A stretch of 64,000 bases of DNA, taken from the NCBI GenBank assembly GCA_001643675.2, contig LSRY02000045.1, positions 368,001-432,000 on the forward strand, given 5' to 3'. Shown one piece after another: positions 43,708 through 55,890 of the stretch (positions are counted from its first letter, which is position 1; the number at the start of each line of letters is the position of its first letter). The position numbers were made by a program, and so were the translations under genes. The DNA is from Monocercomonoides exilis. Lineage: Eukaryota > Preaxostyla > Oxymonadida > Polymastigidae. The notes under the pieces were generated by a model, which was given only the letters and a program-made list of their open reading frames with translations, was not told where the DNA came from and ran no database searches.

Positions 43708-45830
43708 AAAAGGAATCTTATAAATGATGTAAAAGAACCTTCGCTGTCAATGTCTTTTTATAATGATGATCCTATAAAGCTCTTTCCCAAGTTGAATCCG
43801 CTCATTGTCCTTCACTTTCTATCGTCTGATGTTATTCTGCATTCCTTCGTTATTTTTGGAAGACAGTCTCAAAAATATTTTTGTCCAAGCAGGTGAAAAG
43901 AAAAAATCAATAAATCATGCCAAAAAATCGGTCAAATAATATAATTAATAAAAATATCATACCTTTTTTATCCTTCAATCTCGCCAACTTTTGTCAAAGA
44001 ATCGCTGCATTCCTCGTTTACTCGTCCCTTCCGTTATCTCCGGCAAAAGCAAACCCTTCTGAAACAGACGCAGAGCGTGACCTCTATCTTCAATCCATTT
44101 ATGCTGATTAATATTCCGAGGTATATTTCCATCTCCTTTTTTGAATTTTTCTTAAATTTTTGAGTCATTCGCTCTTTAAAGCCAATCACCTCAATTTTTC
44201 ACCAAAGTCCCTTTTCTCTTTCTTCTTCTTCATGCCCTCCCTCATTTCATATTACCATTTCATTTCCTTCTTTTGGCTCTTCTTCGAATGTTCCAAAAAA
44301 TTCATTCTTCTAATTCCTCTTCTTTCCTTTCTTCTTTTCTTATTTCCCTTTTATCATTCATTTTCAATCACTTTTCTTTTAAATATCTTCTTTTTCTTCT
44401 AAGTTTTTTGTCAATTTTTTTCTTCTGCCGCATCATCAACATTTGTTTCCCTCGTTTTTGCTTCTAACATGATTCACCAGATACGCCTTCCAAAACCATC
44501 AAAGACCTCCTCCTCTATTCGCTTCAATTTTTGCTCCTTCCCATTCCACCAAACACTCTCCAATTATTATCTCCAGGTTTCTTAAAGGCTCCAAATATGC
44601 ACTCTTTCCATATTCCTTGTTCATTCATCGACATCGAACACTCGTTAAAAAAAATCCTTGTTTCATTAAAAAAAATTATATAATAATATACAGTGATAAA
44701 AAAGCAAACCTATGACTTTTATACGAATAATCTTTGCAAACTTTCTTCTCCTCCAAATATCGTTCCTTTCTACCAACAAAACCCATCTGTCCCTTCTTCG
44801 TTTCCTTTCTGCCCCCAAAAATCGTTCATTTCCAATCCTCGGTACTGCTTCCACTCAAATAACTCAGCCAGCTCCATTCAATAAAAAAACTAGCAATGAA
44901 GAAGATTCCATCTGAAGAGCCCCTTTCCATCCCTTTCTTCTGCATCACCTTCTTCTTCTCTCCATTTCCCCTCAAAGCAACATCAACACCCCTCCACCAC
45001 ATATCCTCCATCTCCTCCACTTCATTCCTCATCATCCTTTTCCCAATCAAAAATATAAATGACTCCAATATTTTGCCTCTCTTTGGTGCAAAACACCCCC
45101 TCATGGTCAGCCCCTCACCTCGCTCCATCCCTGTCGCGAATCCATCCCCACACCCCCACTGCAAAGTGCTGCGCCTGACGTTCCTTCTTCCTGTCTTCCT
45201 CCGCCTCAGATTCCATCCCTTGCCCTGCAAATGTGAGGCGCGTCCAAACAGTTCACAAAATAAATTATATAAAAATATGAAAACTTTTCTTTCATTTTTC
45301 TTCTTCTTCAACCCCACTTCCCTCTCTTATCAAACGATCATCCACAAATACTCTTCCTCTTGCTCTGCCTCATGTGCCTCCTCCTTCTCTCGATACATAA
45401 AAAAAAATAATCCCTTTTCCATCTTCTCCCTATATCTCTTCAACTCTCATCTAACTCTTGTCCTCCCTTCCAATAAGCATATTCCATTCACTCCACCCTT
45501 CTTATCTTCCCTCTCACCCCACCTCCTCCACATCAAATTCCATTTCTCCAGCAATAAACACGACATCCACGCCTTCCCAATGACAAAAATCGAAAAAACA
45601 ATCTCTCAGCGCTTCATCCCAATCTATCCCCCACACATCCATTTTGCCTCTTAAACCTCACAAAAATACCTCTTTCTCCCCCAAAAAACATCCTTTTGTC
45701 GTTCCTTTCCCCCTCCAAAACCCTGTTTATTCTCAATTGAACAAATCCATCACCCCGTACCACAAATCCATTCTTTTGTAATCGCGTTGTCTTCATATGC
45801 CCATTCAGCAACGACACATCGAGTTGTGCC
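43708..45830. other. Upstream flank of truncated copy 2: pyrimidine-rich, partly duplicated at 48779-49295
   Basis: Between about 44370 and 44840 the minus strand resembles the plus strand at 48779-49290 (for example ERNDIWRRRKF versus ERDDIWRRRRKF if translated, and gatgcggcagaagaa versus gatgtggcaaaagaa in the DNA). The plus strand is strongly pyrimidine-rich, which makes long but uninformative frames on both strands (44896-45654 plus, 44826-45317 minus). The latter has a fairly protein-like stretch (GKILESFIFLIGKRMMRNEVEEMEDMWW) but no family could be recognised. Confidence 0.5.
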
Positions 45831-46297
45831 CCTTTTCTTGTGTGACTCTTATTCGTTATGGAACATGATCAAGCAAATCTCAAATGCTCAAGAAATATCT
45901 ACAGAATGAAAATTTCATGTGACCAAAAATGCAGCTGGGCTAAATGAAATATTTCTAGTGATGAAAAAGCAGCAGCAACAACAACTCTTTTTTTATTGAT
46001 GGAAGATGAATTTGTTCATATTGATTGATGGAATGCTGTGGAGCAACAACATTTTCGATGTGAATGTGAAATTTTTAATGTATGTATTTTATATTGTTCT
46101 GTTGATTGTGAAGATATTTCCATCCGTATCCTCTCCAAAGTCGTGATTCAGGCAAATTATTTATAATTGACAATTTATTCTTTGCAGAGGAGAACAGCGA
46201 GGAAGGGAGCCAAATGTTATCTTACAAATATATCATTGGAGCCTGAATATATTTTATCATAAATATTTATGTGACTTATTATAAACTCAACATGCGC

Positions 46298-47460
46298 GAT
46301 GGATAGAAATTCGATGAAGAATAAATTTTGATGGAGCAGAAATCAAGGGGGTTGAAAGACTTCCAAGGCCAAAAGGAAGAACAGCCAAATTCAATGAAAA
46401 GGGAACGTTTTTTAATGAGGATGGGATATTTTCAGAAAATTTTTTGTTGGAAAGATTGGAGCAAATGACTGAAACAGGAGATTAGCAGCAGTTGGGACAG
46501 AACAAGGCGCCTTTCTTTGGAGAAGAAGGGCAAGACATTGATTTTATGGAACGAGGAGAGGGGTTGAATGGCATTTGATTGCTTGGGTTGAGAGCCAAAA
46601 ATGCGAGAAAATCAGAAAGTTTTGCGTTATACAGGTTGCTTGGAGTGGATAACAGGAAAAATTGACTTGGATCATTTGATCTTTGTCTTCAGCCTTGTGT
46701 CATCGAAGGATTTGCAGCTGGAGCAGAGAACGAGGTTGTTATGTTGAGGATATCTTCCAACAGAAAGTACTGACGATTGAACTCAACATTATCTTCATTG
46801 TCTTCTTCTTCTTCTTCTTCTTATTCATTGACTTCTTCTTTGTTTCCGTCTTCACCACCGAGAAATACGAAATTATTTTTCCCCCTGATTTTTGTTCATC
46901 ATTTTCTTCACCTTCTTCGCCATGTTCGGTCTTGTCTTCTTCACCCACTTCTATCTCATTTTTTCCATCATCATCTTCATCTTCTAATTCTTCTTCACCC
47001 AACACCTTCACCAACACCACCACATCCTTCTCCTTCTCCTTCTCCTTTGGCGAGCTGACTGAGCGACATGTTCATCTGAATGAGGGTGTCAGTTCTGGGA
47101 GTGTTTGCAGGGCTGGTTCACAGGCAGTTGATTTGGGGTTGAATGTGGAGCATGTTTCATTTGGTGTCAGCAGCCGTTCACAGCCGCTTTTTGGGGAAGA
47201 GGGGAAGAGAATGTTGGAGGGAAAAGGCAAGAGATCGATTGCATTCACATCGTCGCTCTCCTTTTTGCCAGCTGTTCAACCATCTTCATCGTCATCGTCA
47301 TCTTCTTCTTTTGCTTCTGCTTGCAGCCTGTGGGCAATGAGGCATTTTTGAGGAATGGAGATGAAAGAGGTGGGCAATGCAGGGCATTGGTGGAGCGAGA
47401 GATGGAAATGGCAGTTTGTGTTGCTTGGAGCAGAGAGCGAGATGAATGAGAGAGAAGAGA
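46298..47460 (+). pseudogene. Unrecognised coding relic with in-frame stops
   Basis: A plus-strand frame reads FDGAEIKGVERLPRPKGRTA and GTFFNEDGIFSENFLLERLE. It passes TAG (near 46482) into QQLGQNKAPFFGEEGQDIDF, then TGA into LLGLRAKNARKSESFALYRL, another TGA into LGSFDLCLQPCVIEGF, and another TGA into a serine-rich stretch. After 47000, GELTERHVHLNEGVSSGS and then, in a third frame near 47340, GNEAFLRNGDERGGQCRALV still look like real protein. Composition on both sides of each stop is that of a soluble globular protein. No family was recognised. It is most likely a decayed gene of about 1.1 kb. Confidence 0.45.
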
Positions 47461-47519
47461 AGAAAGAGAAGGAAGAGAAGAAAAAGAAGAGGAAGAAGCA
47501 AAGGGGAAAGAAGTGATGT

Positions 47520-48280
47520 TCATTTCTGTCTTCTCTTTTCCGATGAGGTCAGCCACCCGCTGTGCAGCATCTGCCTTCTTCGTTCAGCATTGAGCACTCA
47601 GCAAACCGGGTGAAGATACACATCATCTCTTCCCTTCTCCTCTGTCACACCGACGCCACACCGACACCACTGCAACGCTGCAGTCACATCCATCGGGTGG
47701 TGTCTGAAGAACACGGGGGGTTCCCCTTTTGCCAAGCGATGGCAGCACAGCAGCAACAACAGCGGCAGATTGTGCATGGGGTAGCTGTGGAGCGGTTTCC
47801 GCAGGAGCGACTGGCCAAGCATCTCCGGCACGATGTTCGCCTCCTCTGCCGCGTTATCTCTTGTCAGGATGGCCTCGCGCAGCTGGTCATTGCCCTTTAT
47901 CTTGCCGGGGGATGGAACATCGGGCTGTGTGCTGGCAGCACAGCCACTTTGTTTGATGTGTCATGAAAGGGCGAGAGGACTTTTAGGAGAAGACTGCTGC
48001 GATGGGAGAAGCCGTTCACCAGAGAAATAATTTACAAGAGGAGTGAAGAGGACGAGCTGTGTGGAGGATGAGAAGGGAAAGAGGAGGGGAAGGAATTTTT
48101 TGGAAGAGGGTGAGAAAGATGAATAAAAGGAGAGGGGTGTTGTTTTCGGAGAATATTGTGAGGTGGATGGAGGAGGAGAATAACAAAGACAAGAAACTGA
48201 GAGCAGCCATCGCTCTGGAATTGTGAGGGGAAAGGGGAGGGCAATGGCGAAGAAAAGGCAGAGGAATGAGCAGTGGATGG
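47520..48280. other. G+C-rich island, coding-like on both strands, strand unresolved
   Basis: From about 47550 to 47970 the sequence is far richer in G+C than anywhere else in the window. On the minus strand one frame reads KIKGNDQLREAILTRDNAAE, EANIVPEMLGQSLLRKPL and CRCGVGVTEEKGRDDVYLH. On the plus strand a frame reads RQIVHGVAVERFPQERLAK and LVIALYLAGGWNIGLCAG. It continues past TGA codons as RTFRRRLLRWEKPFTREIIY and RGVLFSENIVRWMEEENN (to ~48220). The plus strand is somewhat favoured right of 47970 and the minus strand left of it, so two convergent or divergent relics may meet here. No family could be named. Confidence 0.35.
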
Positions 48281-48778
48281 CCGGGCGTGGTGATTTGGAT
48301 GGAAGGATCAGGCACAACATTTGGGAATGAGATTTTGTGAAGAGTTTGAAGTAAGCAGTGGAAATGGGATGTTTTGGGGGGATATTCAAGATCTTATGAA
48401 ATATGATTGAATTGCGAAAAGAATTGTTTGTCACACCATTTATTCGCCTTCTTCAATTTGAATTACCTTTTCTTCTTCATTTTCTTCTTCATCTTCATTA
48501 TCTCCATTATCACCATCATGTTTTCGTTTGCACCATCTCAACAAATGAAGGTGTTTTTATGTGAAATCTTGATTATTGTCATTTTCGCCTTCATAGCCTT
48601 CGACAAGTCTGAGCTTTCCCTAATTTGACTGCTTCTTCATTTTCATCTTCACCTTCGATATTTTTAAGAAAAGGGTTTGTAGAGATTATTTGAGAAGAAG
48701 CAACAAGAAGTTGGACTTTGGCTGTTTATTTTTTTTGAAAAATTAGATGCGAAATGAAAATGGTGCAAATGGGTTTTA

Positions 48779-49295
48779 TTGGCAGAAAGGGACGATATTT
48801 GGAGGAGGAGAAGGAAGTTTGAGAAGAATGATCATCATAAAAGATATAGGTTTGCCACTTTTTTCAATGTTCTTTTTCATGGATTATTATTTTTGTTGAA
48901 ATTAGAATATTTTTTCAGGTATATTTACTGCGAATATATGCCTATAGAATATGGAAAAAGAGGATATAAAATGCATTAAAGAAATCAGGAAATAATAATT
49001 GAAGGGGCGCATATGGAAATGAGCAGGTGCAAAATATAAATGAAATGAAAAGAAGATTTTTTTTTTTTAGGCTTTGGAATACATATAGGACGAATCATGT
49101 TAAAAGCCGAAAATGAGATCAAGGAATTGATGATGTGGCAAAAGAAGAAATTTAGCAAATAATTGAGAAGAAGATATTTTTGTGGAAGTTCGATTGAAAG
49201 AGAAAATTTGAATAAGGCGAAGAAAGAATGGAAGGGGAAAATCATAGATATGATTTTTTAGAGACATTTGAAGAAAAGTTGGAAAAAGGAAGAAG
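48779..49295 (+). repeat. Upstream flank of truncated copy 3, related to the inverse of ~44370-44840
   Basis: The short frame AERDDIWRRRRKFEKN at 48779 and following purine-rich sequence match, in the opposite orientation, the DNA upstream of truncated copy 2. No independent gene is supported. The match shows that the duplicated segment includes more than the coding sequence. Confidence 0.5.
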
Positions 49296-51524
49296 ATGAG
49301 ATATTTTTTTGTGAGGGAGTCATTGAACCCGTCGGTTGAGTTAAATCAAATTTTATTGGAGAATTATGATAATTGTTGTTCAGTGTGTGGAATGAGGGGG
49401 AGTGTGGTTGTGGTGAGGGGATGTGGTGTGGAGATGGGGAGAGGCAAGGAGGCAGGGGTGTTTGAGCTGGGCGGGTGCAGAGGGGTGTTTTGGAACATCA
49501 CGCTGAGAGGGGTTGGAAGTGGAGGAAATGTGTGTGGGAGACTGTTTGGGGGAGAGGGGAGGATGGGGCAGAAGATGAGTGAGAGAGAAGGTGGGGGAGG
49601 AAGAGGAAGAGTCGGATGGGGAAGAGGAGGAGGTAGAGGTAAAGGAGGAGAGAGAGGAGGACAAGGAGGAGGCGGAGGAAGAAGAGGTGGAGAAGGAAGA
49701 GAAGAAGGAAGAGAAGAAGAAAGCGGAGGAGGAGGGAGTGTATTGGTGAGTGGGTCGGATTTCTCATCTTTTTGTGTGTCTTCAGCCCCGTTTCTGGCGC
49801 CTCCCCTGACACGCCTTGTATCTCTTTCCAAACTGACCTTCTTCAACATCTCCACAAATCCATCGAAAACAACACATCTGGGTGAAGGGCCGAGCCAAAC
49901 ATCATTTCTGATGAGTGGGTGCTCATTTTCATCGGTGTGGGATGTGTATGATGGGGGCATTGTACCCTCACTGAACAGCCCCTCATCATCCTTGTCTGCC
50001 TCAAATACCTCATTTACCAGGTGCTATCGCTCTCAGAATGTTGAAGTCAATGGGAGTGAGGGGAATCCATCGAAACCAGCGAGACAGCAGATAACAGACA
50101 ATGGGGCAAATTCGTTCACCTGGTGTGTGTGGAATGGCTCAAATACAACTGGAACGTCATCTTCTACGGCTGATAGGGCTTCGAATGGAGGTGCAATTAA
50201 TATGTATAATCTGGCAGCTGGGACACTTTCAGTGAAATTTTGTTCGTTCAATGACTGCTATGCATATGCTTATGGTGGAGGAATTTTTTGCGTTTCAATA
50301 AATTCCATCAAGATTGAGAACAATTCGTTCAATGCATGTACCGCAAAAAATGATTACGGAGGAGGAATGTATGCCAGATCTATTTCGTCATGTGTCAGGA
50401 TTAGCGGTTGCGAGTTCCAGAAATGCAAAGCAAGTGGTGCTGGAGGAGGGCTTTATCTTTATACTTTTAATGTTTCTGAAACTGCCTGTATTGGAACAGA
50501 AAATGGGAAAGGCGAGAGCGCTTGTGTGTTTGAGTGCTCATTCACTTCGTGTTCTCTAACAAGTCAATATGGCGGAGGGATGTTTTGTCAAAATGTTCCA
50601 GCTGCATTCAAAATGAGGAGTCTCCAATTTATTTCGTGCTCAGCAGTGTCAGTTGGTGGAGGATTGGATTTCAGGCCATATCAATCAACAGCTCCAGGCA
50701 ACAACATTTATTGCTATTTCTTCTTCTTCCATGATTGTAGATGCACAACAACTTCCACTCCATATGGCCACGATGTGTATTTTGAAGATCGATACAATCT
50801 CTTTTCATCGAACAACCCATTCTATGAATCGTACACAACGAACAGCAATGATAAGAGAGTGTACTACCAATATTATAACGGAAACAATTGGGTGTATCAG
50901 GAAACACAAAAGAAGGGCTGGCTGAAGGAGGGGATGAAAGATAGATATGTTGGGGTGAGTGGAAATGATGCGAGCAATCTGTGTGGGATGAGTGAGGCAG
51001 CACCGTGCAAGACAGTGGGGCATGCAGTGGGGTCGAGCATGGCACAGCTGAGCTCGACAATCACTTTGCTGGGTGGGAGGCATGTGAGCGAAGAGAAGAC
51101 GATCAGTGTTGGGGAAAAGAAGATTTCTGTTTTGGGGAGAGGGAAGGCAGTGAGTGTGATTGGAACAAGTGCGCTTTCGACCTCTTCGACAACGCTGTTC
51201 AGCATATCATCTGGCCAACTGGAGGTGGGGCATGTGGGGATCGATCACAACGCGACAAGAAGCCCATCGCCGAGTGTGTTTGTGGTGTCACTGGGGAGCG
51301 GGATTCTTTTGCTGGAGGATGTTTTGATCGACTCTTCGAAATCAGGAGGGAGTGTTATATCAGCATCTGTGTTTGAAGTGGCACCGAGGCAGCTGAAGAC
51401 GATTGATGTGGAGATAAAAAATATGAAAGTGAGCCAACTTCTGATAATCGAGCCATCATCAGCAGGACAACATTGGGAGAATATTATTTGTTGTTTATTT
51501 TATTTTGAGTTCATGGCACACTGA
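49296..51524 (+). pseudogene. Truncated copy 3 of the N-terminal part of surface protein A
   Basis: This is a 742-codon frame. From SVELNQILLENYDN (49330) to about 51470 it follows gene A almost continuously: GGNVCGRLFGGEGR, a long Gly/Arg/Glu block, FSSFCVSSAPFLAPPL, GNDASNLCGMSEAAPC, VSVIGTSALSTSSTTLF and GHVGIDHNATRSPSPS. The first ~30 residues of A, including the signal peptide, are missing; the ATG at 49296 lies in unrelated sequence. At the 3' end the match stops at EPSSAG, and ten or so unrelated residues lead to TGA at 51524. It is longer than copy 2 at both ends, so the two truncations are independent of each other. Copies 2 and 3 share changes relative to A (GMSEAAPC, ASNGGAINMYN, YAYGGGIFC), so they are closer to one another than to A. 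Probably not exported; perhaps a donor of sequence for gene conversion. Confidence 0.75.
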
Positions 51525-51969
51525 CTGAAGAGAAAGAGAAAATAGAAATTCTGAGATTAACTTTTTATTATTTTTTTTTGTTGAAATGAAATATGATGAA
51601 GTGTTATTTTTTTTTATTGAGAGTGCATTCTCTTTACGGAAACGGTTTATTTTTTTATGAAAATGATTTGTAGCTAAATATTTTGTGGATGCATGAAAAG
51701 ATGAAATAAATGAAAAAACCACCAAAAACAACGGCAAAATTGTTAATTATGAGTAAATACAAATATATGTTTTTTTTGAAGAAAATTTACCAAAAATATT
51801 TTTTTCGAGCCTTATGCTCAAAATTATTCTAAGTTTTTGAAAATAGCAAATAAAATATAAAAAAAAAAAAAAAAAAAAACGCTTATTATATAGAAAATTG
51901 ATTTTGTCAACAATGAATATTTATTGGTCAATTTGGATTATAAATGGTTTGTTGTATTTCTTGTAACTG

Positions 51970-52168
51970 ATCTATTATGAAATCATTCTTTCGTTCAAGC
52001 GAAAATCAAAATATAAATTTCAATGGGATTTTTGAAGCAAATATGTTTCCATTTAGGGCATCTTGATAAGACTTGTGTATTTTCTGATGCACTTCATTAT
52101 TTCAAAATCCCATTGCAATTGAAAGAAAAATCACAATCAAACGAAATCTTGATTTCAAAATGATTATT
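51970..52168. repeat. MITE-like element, family D, copy 2
   Basis: The left arm (ctgatc...tgaaatca...ctttcgttc...atcaatgggatt-like) resembles that of 27845-28052. The right arm from about 52090 is its approximate reverse complement (aatcccattg and acgaaatcttgatttca). The arms are ~75 bp, more diverged than in copy 1. Confidence 0.55.
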
Positions 52169-52591
52169 CATATAAAAAATTTTTTGAGGTCTTGATTTTC
52201 AAAGTGAATGAAGTTTTCAACTGGATAAATTTTTGTGAATGCAAGATTCTTAATGGTTGTATAAAAGGATGATATTTTGCATTAGCTGATTTCAAAAAAT
52301 CTTAAAAATTGGACTGAAGCTCGTCAGTGTTAATTCTTTGTTTTAAAGGCATTTTGTCAATTCAAATTTTTTAGAAAAAAAAATAATAAATGTGTTATTA
52401 ATATTGAAACCATATTTTCTGCGCAAAAAATTCTGTTTGAATATTTCGTTTTGAGTTATTGTTTATGAACACAGAAAAGTGACATCTCCAATTTTTGAAA
52501 ATCTCAACTAAATTTTTTTTCTACTATTTGATTTGAAAACGATCGATAAGCATTAAATGTTTGATTGTTAATTATTTGGCATATGACATTG

Positions 52592-53031
52592 AATTTCCAT
52601 ATTAATCAACACCCCGAAAAAAAGATATGATTTCAAAAAATAATCACCCATACAGATATCGCACAAAATACCGGACAAGATCTATATCTCAATAACCACA
52701 AAAAGAAAAATTCTGTTAATTTTCCACAAAATATATCTCATCAATGCAAACTCATTTGACATACAAGACTTTTTTAATAGCTTCATTTGTGCTCAGAAAA
52801 AATTATTTTTGTAATTTCGGGGAAATAGGATTTTGAGTTTCTCCGAGATTTTTTAAATTATTTTCTCAGGGCACAAATGAGGCTATTTTGAAAGTCTTGT
52901 TTATCAATTGAGTTTGTATCAATGAGATTTTTTCTGAGGAAAATTAACAGAAAATTTCTTCTTGTGGTTATTGAGATATATATCTTGTCCGGTATTTTGT
53001 GCGATGTCCGGTATTTTATACGATATCTGTA
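52592..53031. repeat. Composite repeat: family A terminus abutting a ~380-bp inverted repeat
   Basis: 52600-52650 matches only the end of family A (read on the minus strand TGGGTGATTATTTTTTGAAA, then ttcggggtgttga). Directly next to it starts an inverted repeat. acagatatcgcacaaaatac and gacaagat...atctcaataaccac at 52652-52700 are mirrored at 52960-53031 (gtggttattgagatat, cttgtccggtattttgtgcg, cgatatctgt). The arms are ~165 bp with the axis near 52830. The right arm contains an extra partial copy of the ccggtattttat...gcgat unit, suggesting slippage or gene conversion at the tip. Confidence 0.7.
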
Positions 53032-53599
53032 TATCGAAATATTTTTTTGACACATAGATAAGTTTATGTCAGTTATTTTGTCATTATTGCAAAATACTTT
53101 TATCACGTCACAGAGGAATAATGTCAATACTCACATAGTTTCTTATATTTATTTTTAAATGAATGGTCGTAGCTAGGCCTGGTTGACGGATTGAAAAATA
53201 GAAGGTTACATCATTCAACAGAATTTTTTCAAGTCAATTGGTTTTTTTCTCTATCTCTTAATTTTTGAGGCTATAAACATGTATTTTTTTGAAAAAATTG
53301 AATGGCTATTTTCAACAATGATTAGTAATGAATTTCATTTTTCCATTAAAGAAAGAACACTTAACCATAATTCTTGTAACGCTCAATATGAGAAAAATAA
53401 TTTTGCAATTTCACGCTTGTAATATATGAAGGCTGATTGGTTTGCATAGAATTGTATTTGCCGATTATCAATAAATGTTTTTCTTTTTGTGAATCAGTGG
53501 AAATTTTCTAAAATAAACAAATAGTGGAATATCTTATTATCCTTGATGAATATCGAGTTTGTTCAACGAATTCATAAAGAAAGTCCACAGGAAGAAGAG
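53032..53599. other. A+T-rich spacer without a supported gene
   Basis: No coding frame, RNA gene or complete repeat is recognised. The word gtcgtagctag near 53165 recurs near 57370, both followed by A+T-rich sequence, and may mark ends of another old repeat. Confidence 0.5.
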
Positions 53600-53898
53600 A
53601 CGTTAAAGTGAAAATGGAGAATCAGATGATGAAACATTCGAAAACAGAAGGAATAATGAATTTTTATTGGAGGGAAACAGTTGCCAACGGAATATAAAGC
53701 AGAAAATTGCTTATAAAAATGTTTAGAAGGTTTGTTGTTGTTGTTTATCTTGAAGTGATTAATTTTTTCCCCTTCAGGCTGTTGAAAGAGCTCGGGATTT
53801 GATGGCTTTGAAGAAGAAGAAGAAAAGTTTTGAAGAAAAAATTGGACAGACAGATGAAATGCGAGATATTACGAAGATGCCTGGAGTTGGGCTTTGAT
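53600..53898 (+). pseudogene. Possible ESCRT-III (CHMP6/Vps20-like) exon fragment
   Basis: After a plausible intron (53729-53779, GTTTGTTG...CCTTCAG) the frame reads AVERARDLMALKKKKKSFEE and KIGQTDEMRDITKM. This resembles the 'K..A...LKKKK..E..L..T' helix of CHMP6/Vps20-type ESCRT-III subunits, which shape membranes in endosomal sorting. In the exon upstream the matching frame reads IKQKIAYKNV followed by TAG. The frame then stops (PGVGL) where a full protein would have well over 100 more residues. With a stop upstream and a missing C-terminus it is a fragment at best. The match is to a short, charge-rich, easily mimicked motif, so confidence is low. Confidence 0.3.
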
Positions 53899-54283
53899 GA
53901 TGAATAATTTTTGAGGAAAGAAGATTTTTTGTGAAAGAAGGAGAAGCGAAAAAAGGAGAGATTGAATGAAAAAGGGATTCACATTTGTTTCCTATTTTTT
54001 GTTGGCGAGGGGGGATAATTGAGCTGAAAGTGAAAAAGATTCAGAGGTGTCTCCTCAACAGAAGACAAAATCCTGAAGAGGAGAATTACAACGAATTTCT
54101 CCGTTGATGATAATTGAAACTTTTGTTCTCAACTTTCAACCTTCAATCAACTCATTCATTCAACACCTTCAAAATCTTCATCAAATTATCACAACATTTC
54201 ACACGCTTCTTCTTCTTCTTTTTCTTCTTCTTCATTCACATCATCTGAATGAATTTCTTCATATTTGATATCTGCATCAGAGG

Positions 54284-55890
54284 TCATGAATGAAATGAAG
54301 AAGAAACGGAGAAATTATTCATCCAAAGGAAGTTTTCATAAATTTTAATTAGAATAAGAAGAATGAAAGACGAGGCGAAAGAGAAAGAGAAAGAGAATGA
54401 AGAGCGTGTTTTGAGAGGAGAACTGGAAAGGAAATAGAATAGAGAAAATGTGAGAGGGTTTTTTGAATGAAAGGAAGAAGATGATAATGAATACGAAGAT
54501 GAAGAAGAACATGAAGCTGGTTGAGAGCCAGCCACCAACTGCGAAAGGTACTTAACAGAGCAAAAAGAAGAGCAATGCTGCCAGGGAAACTCAAACGAGA
54601 TAGGAGGAGCTAAGTCCATGCCACATTACTCAGAAAACCGCTTTGCATCACTTTCAACTACCTTCTGTCTTCGGCAGCTTATTGTTTCAACATGGAACAA
54701 TGAATGACTTTTATGCTTATTTGAGTTTGTGTCTGCTTCATTGGAACATGTGCAATCTTCACAATCCTTTTAATTGGCAAATGAATGTTCGACCTCTTCT
54801 TCTCTTTCTCTATCTCTTTCCCTCTCTGCATCGTCCATTCCAGCTTCTCCTTTTTCGCCTCTATTTCTCCATTCTTCATTCACTCTCTCAGCTGAATGTG
54901 CTCAAACGGATTAAAACCACAACAGAAGACAAGTGCAAAAAGGTTAAAAAGCAACAGGAAAGTGACAAACTGAAGAATTGTGTGGAGAAAACAACAAATA
55001 CGAAGAAGAATACGAAGAGGAAGGAGAAGAAGATGTGGAGGAGCTGGCTGTTTGTGGGAAAGCATCAGGAAAGAGATGGGAATGAGCACAAGGCGATCCA
55101 ACAACCGACGAATAAGATGAAGAAGCCAATGGAGATATGGAATTATAATTGGAGAGAGAAGGCGACAGATCTGAAATAGCAGAAGAAGAGAAAGAAAAAG
55201 ACATGCAAAAGGGTGAAGAGGCAGAGAAAAGAGGATAAGATTCATCAGAATTCCTGTTTTGAACAATCTCATCAATTGGAGTGGAAGCATTGAAGAAGAG
55301 AGAAGAGCCAAGGCTTGACAGATCAGAGCTGCATTTTGCGAGTGTGTCGCGGCCGATCCAAAAGGCAGCTGAAACGCACCGCTTTGGAATTCGACTGATG
55401 AACTGAGAAGAAACGAAACGGAAGAGGAAAAAGATAAAGAAGAAGACAATGATAATGATGGCGATGACAATTTATCACTTGAGTCATTCTGCTTTTTCAT
55501 TTCTTCTTTTTCTCCAACACTTCCTTCTTCATCTGTTGTCGTGCTTTCATCCGTTCCATTGGGAATGATGTCTGACATGATGAGTGCTGCCTCCAAAAGC
55601 GACAGGTCGTCTTTGCCGAGAGAGAAGCAGTAGTCGATGGTGAACAGCACGGCATCTCTTAGCTGATCGCATGAAATGAGATGGATGACTAGCTGTGGGA
55701 TGAGGGGAAACGTAGCAACGATCGGTTGAGTGGATGTGTGAAAGGACAATAGCTCCGTTGGGGAAGAAGAAAGTTAAAAAGAAGAAGATGGCGAAGAAGG
55801 AAAAGATGCTGAAATAGAATAGGAAATATCTGTGAAGCGTTAAAATAAAATTGAAAAATCAGCAAGCAAGAATGGAATTCAGAAGGCATA
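54284..55890 (-). pseudogene. Unrecognised interrupted coding region
   Basis: The minus strand has a protein-like beginning (TFPLIPQLVIHLISCDQLRD, AVLFTIDYCFSLGKDDLSLL, EAALIMSDIIPNGTDE; 55740-55550), a serine-rich stretch, then THSQNAALICQALALLSS near 55340. From there 54880-55250 is open in two frames. The one reading DEIVQNRNSDESYPLFSASS and then NYNSISPLASSSYSSVVGS is more plausible than the leucine-rich one, implying a frameshift near 55270. A last piece, SVKYLSQLVAGSQPAS, lies near 54530-54580. The helical N-terminal part could be a HEAT/armadillo-like scaffold, but that is a guess. No intron boundaries could be fixed. Confidence 0.35.

Noticed and set aside
44896-45654. 252-codon plus-strand frame
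   Set aside because: Pyrimidine-tract composition; opposite strand equally open; no domain.
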